From NCBI RefSeq assembly GCF_016908595.1, contig NZ_JAFBEC010000017.1, positions 1 through 58,659 on the forward strand: a stretch of 58,659 bases of DNA. Reading direction: 5' to 3'. The position numbers were made by a program, and so were the translations under genes. The notes beneath the pieces were generated by a model. The model did not search any database. It was not told the origin of the DNA and saw nothing but the letters and a program-made list of their open reading frames with translations. This document shows positions 43,442 through 51,626 of this stretch, piece after piece. This DNA is from Geomicrobium sediminis. GTDB lineage: Bacteria > Bacillota > Bacilli > Bacillales > Marinococcaceae. Within the stretch, counting starts at the first letter, position 1, and every line of letters begins with the position of its first letter.

Positions 43442-44335
43442 TTGACTATATTCTTAGAGGTCGTATTGCCTGTTTTATTAGTGTTTTCACTCGGATTCGT
43501 ATTAGAAAGAAAATCCAAACTCGATATTAAACCGATTTCAACACTCGCTATTTATATTATGACGCCTTGTCTCGTTTTTCAGAACTTTTACCATACATCG
43601 ATCGATGTACAAATCTTTTATATGCTCTTGATTGCTCTTATTTTATTATTAACCCTCGTAATTCTCAATAAAATTATCGCTTATTTTATGAAAATTCCTT
43701 CCGATCGGGAAACAGGTTTCGTTTTATCAACGGCGTTTATGAATGCAGGAAACTATGGGGCACCGATCATCTTATTTGCTTTCGGGCAAGAAGGATTTCA
43801 ATTTGCGGTTATGTTTATGGTCATTCAATCGATTCTAATGAATAGTTTTGGAGTTTATTTCGCAACAAAAATGAAGGAATCGATGATGTATGCGGTAAAA
43901 ATGGTCTTAACAATGCCTGCAATTTGGGCATTGGTAGTAGCTGCTATTGCGAAAACAATTCCGCTTGAGTTGCCGTTAGCGTTAGAGAGAACGACGAGTA
44001 TGGTTTCTGAGGCTACAATTCCTACCGTCATGTTAATTTTAGGGATGCAGTTAGCCAAAATTCCACTATCAGGTTTTGAATGGAAAGGCATTACATATGC
44101 AAGTATTATGAGACTTTTCGTATCGCCGCTCATTGCCTATGGGCTAACGTTGTTGTTTCCTGTAGATCCATTGTTAGCAAATGTTATTATCGTGCTTGCT
44201 GCAATGCCAAGTGCAGCAAATATCGTCATGTTTGCTGTTCAATTTGAGGCAGAACCAAAGCTCGTCTCAAGCATTACGCTCGTGACGACGATTATAAGTA
44301 TATTCTCAATCACAGCATTGCTCGTTTTACTATAA
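43442..44335 (+). CDS. AEC-family (auxin efflux carrier-like) permease
   Basis: A 297-aa membrane protein of the AEC/MaeP-type family with about 10 hydrophobic segments. AIYIMTPCLVFQNFYHTSID at residues ~33-52, LSTAFMNAGNYGAPI near 95 and EATIPTVMLILGMQLAKIPL near 185 are family blocks. Bacterial members move malate, malonate or other anions; the substrate is unknown. The start is a TTG at 43442 after GGGAGGG, with no better ATG near. Confidence 0.85.
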   Translation: MTIFLEVVLPVLLVFSLGFVLERKSKLDIKPISTLAIYIMTPCLVFQNFYHTSIDVQIFYMLLIALILLLTLVILNKIIAYFMKIPSDRETGFVLSTAFMNAGNYGAPIILFAFGQEGFQFAVMFMVIQSILMNSFGVYFATKMKESMMYAVKMVLTMPAIWALVVAAIAKTIPLELPLALERTTSMVSEATIPTVMLILGMQLAKIPLSGFEWKGITYASIMRLFVSPLIAYGLTLLFPVDPLLANVIIVLAAMPSAANIVMFAVQFEAEPKLVSSITLVTTIISIFSITALLVLL

Positions 44336-44337
44336 AC

Positions 44338-44384
44338 AAAACCGCTACGTTCATCGAATGCCTCGATGCGTAGCGGTTTTTTTA
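44338..44384. terminator. bidirectional terminator, AEC gene and yfhF
   Basis: A 12-bp perfect outer stem (44338-44349 with 44369-44380) plus an inner 6-bp stem (CATCGA/TCGATG), then T7. Confidence 0.88.
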
Positions 44385-45278
44385 AGAATAAATATCTTGT
44401 AACGCTTTTCTTAATGTGGGGAAACGATACGAATAACCAAGTTCTTCAGTCCGTTTCGGAATGACTCGTTGCCCTTTAATAATAAGGTCACTCATTTCTC
44501 CAAGCGCAAGTCTCATAGCAAATCGCGGAGCAGGTAACCAGTGCGGACGATGGATCGTTTCTCCAATGATTTGCCCGAATTTACGCATTCGAAGTGGTTC
44601 AGGAGCGGTGATATTAAAGGGACCTTCACATTGCTCATTTTCTAAGCAGAATACAATTGCGTTAGCAACATCTTCGACATGAATCCATGAATACCACTGT
44701 CTGCCATTGCCTATTCTGCCTCCAACACCAAACCGATAGGGGAGCACCATAAGCGGTAGTGGCCCATCATTACGATCCAATACGAGTCCGAGTCGACCGA
44801 TCACTAAACGGACTTCATCTTTCACTTGCGACGCTTCACTTTCCCACTGTTCACTGACTGTTTGTAAAAAGTATTGATTGATCGGTTCTGAGTGTTCCGT
44901 GAACGTATCTTCTTCAGAAACTCCGTAGTATCCAATTGCTGAGGAACTGTAGAAAACGCTAGGCGTATGCTCTAAGGCTCGTATAATTCGAATGCATTCT
45001 TGTGTGGCCACCACTCGGCTTTTTAAAATTGCTTCCTTATGTGAACGAGTCCAGGGCTTACTAATCGAAGCACCCGCTAAATTTACGACCGCATCAACGT
45101 TTTCTAATTGATTTTCTGGTTTTGAGCCATCGAGCCACGTTACGTAACGAATGTGAGAATGATTCTGTTTGTCTTTTGCATTTCTTGTTAGAATAGTAAC
45201 AGAGTGACCTTTTTCAATGAGACGCTCGGTCAGTTTCGTTCCGACCAGTCCAGTTCCACCTGAAATGAGTACGTGCAT
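44382..45278 (-). CDS. yfhF: YfhF, TIGR01777-family NAD(P)-binding epimerase-like protein
   Basis: A 298-aa extended SDR (nucleoside-sugar epimerase fold; the SulA-homologue/TIGR01777 group). The nucleotide motif ISGGTGLVGTKL (GxxGxxG) starts at residue 4; VVNLAGASISKPWTRSHKE (residues ~70-90) and SSSAIGYYG are typical. Its substrate is unknown. Start chosen at 45278 after GGGAGGTT; upstream in-frame ATG codons lack a ribosome site. Position beside recX-yfhH-yfhP is conserved with B. subtilis. Confidence 0.9.
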   Translation of the reverse strand: MHVLISGGTGLVGTKLTERLIEKGHSVTILTRNAKDKQNHSHIRYVTWLDGSKPENQLENVDAVVNLAGASISKPWTRSHKEAILKSRVVATQECIRIIRALEHTPSVFYSSSAIGYYGVSEEDTFTEHSEPINQYFLQTVSEQWESEASQVKDEVRLVIGRLGLVLDRNDGPLPLMVLPYRFGVGGRIGNGRQWYSWIHVEDVANAIVFCLENEQCEGPFNITAPEPLRMRKFGQIIGETIHRPHWLPAPRFAMRLALGEMSDLIIKGQRVIPKRTEELGYSYRFPTLRKALQDIYS

Positions 45279-45535
45279 ATCAAGAACCTCCCTTTCTAAG
45301 TAACTCATACCCAAAAATGACGAGTAGTTATCCTATAAAGTAGAATTTTATAATGTCCATCGAATTGTGTAACGTCATAGATGCAACGAAAGCCGTTTTT
45401 GACGAGCAAGAATAGCCTATTGAAGCGAGTGGAGTCAAACGTAACTGAGCTGCCTGTTTGAACTTCTTAAGTAGACAGCTAGGATCGTACAATTACGAGC
45501 TGAGAACTCGATAACGATAACGAAAGCGAGGTGAG
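45279..45535. other. long intergenic region between yfhF and recX
   Basis: Over 300 nt together with the recX leader hairpin lie between the divergent genes. I see no gene, known RNA or repeat in 45279-45535. It probably carries the two promoters. Confidence 0.4.
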
Positions 45536-45595
45536 CCTGCTACTAGTTAATGACGAACACGAGCTAGGGATATTTTTCTTTAGACTAGTAGTAGG
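45536..45595 (+). promoter_or_regulatory. hairpin covering the recX ribosome-binding site
   Basis: A 12-bp stem with one G-U pair (45536-45547 with 45584-45595) and a 36-nt loop. The 3' arm contains most of the AGGA just before the recX ATG at 45601, so the stem would block initiation. Confidence 0.55.
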
Positions 45596-45600
45596 ATGCA

Positions 45601-46407
45601 ATGAAAATAACAAAAATTACCGTCCAAAAAAATGATCCAGAGCGGTACAATATTTTTGTTGGGGACCAACATGAAGAACGCTTTGCTTGTGGCGTTGATC
45701 AAGAATTACTACTGCGTCATCATCTTCATAAAGGCATGGAAGTTGATGAAAAAAAGCTTGCGCAATGGGCATTAGAAGACGAATATGAGAAAGCATACAA
45801 ACATGCATTGCATTATGTAAACCGCCGCATGCGAACAGAACAAGAAGTACGTCTCGAGCTTGCGAACAAAGAAGTTATAATGGACCACATCGATCGAATT
45901 CTTGAAGCAATGAAAGAACGTAAGTATGTGAATGATCACATGTACGCCAAGTCATATGTAAATCTCGAATTATCAACAAGTTCTAAAGGTCCTGGTAGAA
46001 TGAAGCAATACTTAGAAGAGAAGGGTGTTGCAAGGTCAACCATTGAGGGTGCACTTTTGAGCTACACGAAAGAGCAACAACTAGACAAGGCGATTGCAGT
46101 TATCCAAAAGAAGTCGAGGCAATACAAAAAAGACAGTATACAAATGAAAAAGAAGAAGCTTACAGACGCTTTGTTGCGACTTGGCTTTTCATATGAGATG
46201 ATTCAATTGGCATTAGAGCATCTTCCAAAAGCAGATGAAGAAGACGCTTTATCGATCCAAGCAAAACAAGCTGCACAAAAGTTACAAAAGAAATATAGTG
46301 GACAAGACCTTCATCGACGCATCGTTCAAAAGCTTGTGCAAAAGGGGTTTTCGTATCAAGCAGCGATCGATTATGTTAATGAGAGCTTTCAGGAGGAAGA
46401 TCAATAG
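45601..46407 (+). CDS. recX: regulatory protein RecX
   Basis: A 268-aa helical protein that inhibits or modulates RecA filaments. It is longer than the usual ~150-aa form, as is typical of bacilli. Repeats of the three-helix RecX unit are visible: KHALHYVNRRMRTEQEVRLELANKEV (part) with YVNDHMYAKSYVN, and later LLRLGFSYEMIQLALEHL and KLVQKGFSYQAAIDYVNE. Its stop is immediately followed by the yfhH ATG. A hairpin covers the ribosome site, so expression may be limited. Confidence 0.93.
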   Translation: MKITKITVQKNDPERYNIFVGDQHEERFACGVDQELLLRHHLHKGMEVDEKKLAQWALEDEYEKAYKHALHYVNRRMRTEQEVRLELANKEVIMDHIDRILEAMKERKYVNDHMYAKSYVNLELSTSSKGPGRMKQYLEEKGVARSTIEGALLSYTKEQQLDKAIAVIQKKSRQYKKDSIQMKKKKLTDALLRLGFSYEMIQLALEHLPKADEEDALSIQAKQAAQKLQKKYSGQDLHRRIVQKLVQKGFSYQAAIDYVNESFQEEDQ

Positions 46408-46725
46408 ATGGATCAACGTTATGGACGATTAACACGACAAGAGCTATTGCGAGAAGTAACAACGTTAACAGAGCGAGCTAGAAAAGCAGAACAGAAAGGA
46501 ATGTTAAGTGAATTCGAGGTTTATGAGAGAAAAAAAACCATCGCTCAATCGTATTTACTTGACCGAAAGCAGTATGAGCCTGGAAAGCGATATGAAATTC
46601 AGGGTGAAGATCAAGGTTCGTTACTCATTTCCTATATGAATGGCGTCTTTGCTTGGGGATACCGAGATGGAGAAACAGACTTAACTGCAATTCCAATTTC
46701 ACTACTAAAAAGACATGCAACGTAA
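46408..46725 (+). CDS. yfhH: YfhH-family protein (DUF1811)
   Basis: A 105-aa protein of the YfhH/DUF1811 family. An N-terminal helical part (residues ~5-45, RQELLREVTTLTERARKAEQ) and a beta-rich C-terminal part (YEIQGEDQGSLLISYMNGVF, GYRDGETDLTAIPISLL) are seen. Function unknown. It abuts recX and is likely coupled to it. Its last codons encode RHAT within a palindrome that is also the 3' end of the convergent yfhP gene. Confidence 0.92.
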   Translation: MDQRYGRLTRQELLREVTTLTERARKAEQKGMLSEFEVYERKKTIAQSYLLDRKQYEPGKRYEIQGEDQGSLLISYMNGVFAWGYRDGETDLTAIPISLLKRHAT

Positions 46726-46742
46726 TGTTACGTTGCATGTCT
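46711..46742. terminator. palindromic terminator shared by yfhH and yfhP
   Basis: A perfect 15-bp palindromic stem with a 2-nt loop (46711-46725 with 46728-46742). It covers both stop codons and the last codons of both genes, with T/A-runs on each side. Confidence 0.85.
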
Positions 46743-47744
46743 TAATTTCGCTTTTTTCGTATTCTGTTCGGTAGATTTTTGTAGCTTCTGTTCGAGCTTT
46801 GTTTGGTTGTAAATCCAACCAGTATAAGACCCAAGAATTTGTAGGTTGCTGTTAAGGCGGACAATTGTAATAAATGGATAATATCCACCAGAACGATAGC
46901 GAAGGTCTGTAAAAGTAACTTCATATCCAAACGACTTCTCTTCAACATTCCAACGATATGCTGGGGAGAAACTTAAAAAAGCCGTAAGGTTCGTATCTTT
47001 TAGAGCTGCCAAAATGACTTCATCTTGGGGAATTGGCTCAAAAGGAAAGCTTTCTAAATAACGAATGTTTTTATTCTTATAAGTGGCGACGTGTAAGTGG
47101 TTTCTTGTACGGATGACTAGATGAAAGTCAGTCCAACGAATCGTCGGTGAAATAAAGATGTGACTGGCTCTTGGATGTCTTTTTCTCGCAAGACGAACGA
47201 TCTTATTGCGAACGTGCATCCTCCACAGATAATAAAGCAATAAAACTCCGTAAATCGCTAAAAACGTATAGCCAGGGTGTGCGCCCATAATCCACAAAAC
47301 GATGCCTAGAATGTGCATCCCAAAGAGAAAAGGGTCGAATATATTGATGGCCCCGAGTGCAATCCACCGGTTTTTAAAAGGGGCGAGTGCTTTCGTACCA
47401 TAAGCATTAAAAATGTCTACAAGCACGTGAAGACCGACTGCTAGTAATGTCCATATCCAAACATGAATTAATGCTGCTTCTGGAATGAACATAAAGGTTA
47501 AGACAGCAATGGCTACTGACCAGAGTAAAACTGCAGGAAGTGAATGAGAAGAACCACGATGGTTTTTAATATAAACGGCGTTATTTCTCATTTTTAAAAC
47601 AGTGTCTAAATCAGGTGCTTGTGATCCAAGCATGATCCCAACAGCAGCTGCTGCGAAAGTCGCTTGGTTCTCGGCGATGACCGGGTCAAGTGTAGCAAGC
47701 CCGCACAACCCTACACCCATGACTACATGTGTCGCTGAGTCCAT
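46728..47744 (-). CDS. yfhP: YfhP membrane-bound metal-dependent hydrolase (YdjM/PF04307 family)
   Basis: A 338-aa protein of the LexA-binding inner-membrane hydrolase family (PF04307). TM segments fill the first ~200 residues, and HVVMGVGLCG and HRGSSHSLPA hold the metal His. The C-terminal ~150 residues are soluble. ATG at 47744 is chosen after AAGGAGG; 54 upstream in-frame codons lack a ribosome site. It ends in RHAT, as does the convergent yfhH gene. Confidence 0.9.
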   Translation of the reverse strand: MDSATHVVMGVGLCGLATLDPVIAENQATFAAAAVGIMLGSQAPDLDTVLKMRNNAVYIKNHRGSSHSLPAVLLWSVAIAVLTFMFIPEAALIHVWIWTLLAVGLHVLVDIFNAYGTKALAPFKNRWIALGAINIFDPFLFGMHILGIVLWIMGAHPGYTFLAIYGVLLLYYLWRMHVRNKIVRLARKRHPRASHIFISPTIRWTDFHLVIRTRNHLHVATYKNKNIRYLESFPFEPIPQDEVILAALKDTNLTAFLSFSPAYRWNVEEKSFGYEVTFTDLRYRSGGYYPFITIVRLNSNLQILGSYTGWIYNQTKLEQKLQKSTEQNTKKAKLRHAT

Positions 47745-47837
47745 ACCCGGTTGTTCCTCCTTTTGTAATGCGTGTAAATAGATTAGCAAAAATCGTTTCT
47801 GACGTAAATAAAAGAAAGGTGATGACGAGTAAATACA

Positions 47838-48143
47838 ATGCAAATCTTTATGGAATATAAAGTTAATGATGACTATGTAGTTGATTACGAACGACTGATA
47901 CCTCATATTAAAGAGGCAATGAAACAGTTTGAAGTCTGGAATTATCGCACCTACAAAGCATTTGATCAGCCGAATTTATTTGTTGAGATGTTCGAAGTGA
48001 CTAATCAACAAGAATATGAGTACGTGAAGAGTAGTCGAAGAAATGAGAACGATCCGGTTTTTGGTAAGCTTGCGCCACTAATTACGAAGCCATTAGCCAA
48101 CATGAATTGTTGGGCATTTATTGAACAAAAGGAGAATAACTAG
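47838..48143 (+). CDS. hypothetical protein, possible dimeric alpha/beta-barrel fold
   Basis: A 101-aa soluble protein. The alternation FMEYKVNDDYVVDYERLIPH, then NLFVEMFEVTNQQEYEYVK and a Pro-rich end resembles the ferredoxin-like folds of NIPSNAP/antibiotic-monooxygenase proteins. I cannot confirm the family or name an active residue. It starts 14 nt before the mutY gap (mutY follows by 14 nt), so it may be cotranscribed with mutY. Confidence 0.6.
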   Translation: MQIFMEYKVNDDYVVDYERLIPHIKEAMKQFEVWNYRTYKAFDQPNLFVEMFEVTNQQEYEYVKSSRRNENDPVFGKLAPLITKPLANMNCWAFIEQKENN

Positions 48144-48157
48144 AAAGGATCTTCACC

Positions 48158-49201
48158 ATGTCACTTTTTGCATATCAATTTACACAAGACCTCGTTGACT
48201 GGTATGAATCTGAACAACGAGACTTACCGTGGAGACGGAGTAGAGATCCCTATCGGATTTGGATTTCAGAAGTAATGCTTCAACAAACGAGAGTCGATAC
48301 GGTCATTCCATACTACGAAAACTTTTTAAAGAAGTTCCCGACATTACCTGCTTTAGCCAATGCTCATGAAGATGAAGTGTTAAAAGCTTGGGAGGGACTT
48401 GGTTATTATTCAAGAGCAAGAAACCTCCACGGAGCAGTTAAAGAAATTGCAGCGTCATACGACGGTGTCGTTCCGAATGACCCTGATAAGTTCCGCGAGC
48501 TAAAAGGCGTTGGTCCTTATACGGGTGGCGCGGTAATGAGTATTGCATACGATTTTAAAGAACCGGCAGTCGATGGAAATGTTATGCGAGTTCTTTCTAG
48601 AGTGCTTTATATTACTGAAGATATTTCAAAACAAAAAACGAGAAAGCAATTTGAAGAACACGTTCGTGAGTATTTGGAAATGACTGAGCCATCTAAGTTT
48701 AACCAAGCTCTTATGGAGCTTGGTGCGTTAATCTGTAAGCCGAAAAAACCGGATTGTGAACAATGCCCAGTTTCGAAATTATGTGTAGCGAGAGAAAAAG
48801 GAGTTGTTGAACAACTCCCGATCAAGGCGAAAAAAGCAAAGCCAAAAGATCAACAAGTCTCCTGTGCGGTTATTGTCGATGAAAATGAACGAGTGCTCAT
48901 TGAGCAACGTCCGAAGGAAGGGCTTTTGGCCGGTCTTTGGCAATTTCCAGCTGTGCTTGGACATGAAGATGATCTTTCTTCAGTCTTACACGATCAATAT
49001 AAATTAGACATATCGTTACAAAAAGAAAGCGACGTATTTAAGCATGTGTTTTCCCATTTAAAATGGGAAGTGTCCATCTACACTGGAACGATTGCAACTG
49101 AAGAAGATCATCAAGGTGTTTGGGTAAATAAACAAGAGTTTCAAACCTATAGTTTCCCTGTTGTTTACCAAAAGATTGCCAAGCATTATTTAGGATGGTG
49201 A
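48158..49201 (+). CDS. mutY: A/G-specific adenine glycosylase
   Basis: A 347-aa DNA repair enzyme that removes adenine mispaired with 8-oxoguanine. Helix-hairpin-helix LKGVGPYTGGAVMSIAY (residues ~110-126) is followed by catalytic Asp in AVDGNVMRVLSR. The iron-sulfur cluster Cys are in CKPKKPDCEQCPVSKLC (Cx6Cx2Cx5C, ~188-204), and a MutT-like 8-oxoG-recognition domain follows from about 225 (GLLAGLWQFPAV). The 3' end overlaps the opposite-strand gene at 49190 by 12 nt. Confidence 0.97.
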   Translation: MSLFAYQFTQDLVDWYESEQRDLPWRRSRDPYRIWISEVMLQQTRVDTVIPYYENFLKKFPTLPALANAHEDEVLKAWEGLGYYSRARNLHGAVKEIAASYDGVVPNDPDKFRELKGVGPYTGGAVMSIAYDFKEPAVDGNVMRVLSRVLYITEDISKQKTRKQFEEHVREYLEMTEPSKFNQALMELGALICKPKKPDCEQCPVSKLCVAREKGVVEQLPIKAKKAKPKDQQVSCAVIVDENERVLIEQRPKEGLLAGLWQFPAVLGHEDDLSSVLHDQYKLDISLQKESDVFKHVFSHLKWEVSIYTGTIATEEDHQGVWVNKQEFQTYSFPVVYQKIAKHYLGW

Positions 49202-49543
49202 TTCATCCTCATTGCTCATGAGTGTAGGACGCATGCTTTCCATATCTTCTCTCGTCTTATGCGTGCCTAACTCGTAGATACGTTTGTAAACGTGATCCAA
49301 TCCGTGCTGAAATTCTCGACTGTCGTCATCGGTATATTCTTCATTAAAATGTCTGAACGTAAATAAATCTTGTAATTCCATATCATGGGCTTGGACTTCA
49401 CTTAGTAATGTTTTTAATTCCTTGATTTCGTGAGCGGATGCTTCGATCTCAAACTGAATTAATTCGCTATCATCAATCTTTGTTGTAGTTACATCATCCA
49501 TGCTAATGGGATTTAAATTCACGTAATAAATTTGTTTATCCAT
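49190..49543 (-). CDS. hypothetical protein, paralogue of the next gene
   Basis: A 117-aa soluble acidic protein. It aligns along its length with the 102-aa protein encoded at 49603-49911: (YYVNLN / FFVTVN starts, then IQFEIEASAHEIKELKTLL against IQYEVFVNTEEKHELENEL, and a common helical end RIYELGTHKTRE against LIYEYGSKETKS). So the two arose by duplication. Its ribosome site (AAGGAGGAG) is wholly inside a 14-bp hairpin. It overlaps the mutY end by 12 nt. Function unknown. Confidence 0.75.
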   Translation of the reverse strand: MDKQIYYVNLNPISMDDVTTTKIDDSELIQFEIEASAHEIKELKTLLSEVQAHDMELQDLFTFRHFNEEYTDDDSREFQHGLDHVYKRIYELGTHKTREDMESMRPTLMSNEDESPS

Positions 49544-49544
49544 G

Positions 49545-49596
49545 ATAACTCCTCCTTATCGTATACGTAGTATGTGCAAACGTAAGGAGGAGTTAT
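49545..49596 (-). promoter_or_regulatory. hairpin sequestering the ribosome-binding site of the 49190-49543 gene
   Basis: A perfect 14-bp stem (49583-49596 with 49545-49558, extendable by one G-U pair) and a 24-nt loop. The distal arm is the whole Shine-Dalgarno TAAGGAGGAG, one nt before the ATG at 49543. The other arm begins 6 nt after the stop of the upstream paralogue, so terminating ribosomes could open it. Confidence 0.75.
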
Positions 49597-49602
49597 GTGT
49601 GT

Positions 49603-49911
49603 TTACTTACTAATCTCATCGAGCATTGATTTTGTCTCTTTTGAACCATATTCATAAATGAGTTTGTACAGGCGACCGAATTCCTTACCGACTTCTTCTT
49701 TATCGCGATCGGCTTGCAATTCATCGAAAAACGTTACAAGTTCATCACCTTCAACGTCATGAAGTTCAATAACGCTTAGTTCATTTTCTAATTCGTGCTT
49801 TTCCTCTGTATTAACGAATACTTCATATTGAATGGTATTGTCGTCTACTTTAACCGGTGATAATTCAAGTGATCCTTGATTTACTGTAACAAAAAACTTT
49901 TCACGTGCCAC
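49603..49911 (-). CDS. hypothetical protein, paralogue of the downstream gene
   Basis: A 102-aa soluble acidic protein of the same family as the 49190-49543 product. GTG start at 49911 is set by AAGGAGAG 8 nt upstream; no ribosome site fits the earlier ATG codons. The last ~30 residues (VGKEFGRLYKLIYEYGSKET) are the best-conserved part between the two copies. They form a bicistronic unit joined by the ribosome-site hairpin. No known domain recognised. Confidence 0.75.
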   Translation of the reverse strand: MAREKFFVTVNQGSLELSPVKVDDNTIQYEVFVNTEEKHELENELSVIELHDVEGDELVTFFDELQADRDKEEVGKEFGRLYKLIYEYGSKETKSMLDEISK

Positions 49912-49994
49912 AAAATCTCTCCTTAAAATCTGGCTTATGAGAGGATTACCCGTTAACGAATAAATATAATCTGAACCAAACGACTCAAATGTAA

Positions 49995-50780
<786 letters not shown>

Positions 50781-50786
50781 TTTCTT

Positions 50787-50816
50787 TGCATAAGATTTCA
50801 CACAGCGGGCATGTTA
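50787..50816 (+). promoter_or_regulatory. SigG-type promoter of sspE
   Basis: TGCATA (50787-50792), 17 nt, CATGTTA (50810-50816) fit the forespore SigG consensus, 22 nt before the sspE start codon. Confidence 0.7.
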
Positions 50817-50838
50817 ATCGTTGTGGAGGTGAAGTCAA

Positions 50839-50994
50839 ATGGCTAAGAAACAAAACAACCAGCAAAACCAACAACAACAAAATCAACAACACCAAAACTA
50901 CGAACAAGAGTTCGGTAGTGAGACTGATGTGCAAGAAGTGAAGAAACGTAACGCACAATCTGAGCAACACAAAAACCAAAATAACCAACAGTAA
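50839..50994 (+). CDS. sspE: gamma-type small acid-soluble spore protein
   Basis: A 51-aa Gln/Asn-rich spore protein degraded at germination to supply amino acids. The GPR protease recognition block EFGSETDVQEVKKRN is at residues ~24-38. Only one copy of the block is seen; B. subtilis SspE (84 aa) has two repeats, so this is a short form. GTGGAGG precedes the ATG. Its place after fabL is conserved. A SigG-type promoter lies upstream and a terminator follows. Confidence 0.9.
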   Translation: MAKKQNNQQNQQQQNQQHQNYEQEFGSETDVQEVKKRNAQSEQHKNQNNQQ

Positions 50995-51003
50995 TGTAAG
51001 ATG

Positions 51004-51037
51004 GGGAGCGTCCTATACGGATGGCTCCCTTTTCTTT
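51004..51037 (+). terminator. terminator of sspE
   Basis: Stem GGGAGC / GCTCCC with an inner GTCC / GGAT pairing (51004-51029), then TTTTCTTTT. Confidence 0.8.
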
Positions 51038-51101
51038 TGACGTTAGGTTTATTATACTACGGATAACGATTTGTCATTGTCAGAAAAGGGGGGATAGCCA
51101 C

Positions 51102-51626
51102 GTGATTCCAACAGAAGGGGAAACAATCGAAATTCGTAGTTACAAACATAATGGAAAACTGCATAGAGTGTGGGAGCAATCGGCTGTATTAAAAAGCACA
51201 TCCCAAGAGATTATCGGTGGTAATGATCGGATCCTTGTGGTCGAAGGCGATGGGAGCTCTTGGAGAACGAGGGAGCCTGCGTTATTTTATTTTCATCATG
51301 AAAAATGGTTTAATGTGATTGCGATGATTCGAAGTGACGGTACGCATTATTATTGTAATATCAGTTCACCGTGCGCTTATGATTCTGAAGCTTTAAAATA
51401 TATCGATTATGACTTAGACATCAAAGTGTATCCAGATCACAGTTTTCAGTTGTTGGATGAAGATGAGTTTTTGTTGCATCAACAGACAATGAACTACCCC
51501 TTCGATGTCACAACAAAAGTGATCGAAGGGGTAGAGGAATTAAAGTATTGGATTTACCAAGGGAAAGGACCGTTTGATCCCCAGTTTATTGAACGTTGGT
51601 ATGAAGAGTTTCTGATGCATCGTTAA
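51102..51626 (+). CDS. ygaC: YgaC nucleoside tri-/diphosphate phosphatase, DUF402
   Basis: A 174-aa protein of the DUF402/YgaC family of nucleoside tri- and diphosphate phosphatases. The DUF402 core is seen in HKWFNVIAMIRSDGTHYYCN-like YHHEKWFNVIAMIRSDG, SSPCAYDSEALKYIDYDLDI and KVYPDHSFQLLDEDEF. GTG at 51102 follows AAGGGGGG; the frame is open upstream to 51021, but over the sspE terminator. It overlaps the convergent ygaE stop by 4 nt. Confidence 0.9.
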   Translation: MIPTEGETIEIRSYKHNGKLHRVWEQSAVLKSTSQEIIGGNDRILVVEGDGSSWRTREPALFYFHHEKWFNVIAMIRSDGTHYYCNISSPCAYDSEALKYIDYDLDIKVYPDHSFQLLDEDEFLLHQQTMNYPFDVTTKVIEGVEELKYWIYQGKGPFDPQFIERWYEEFLMHR

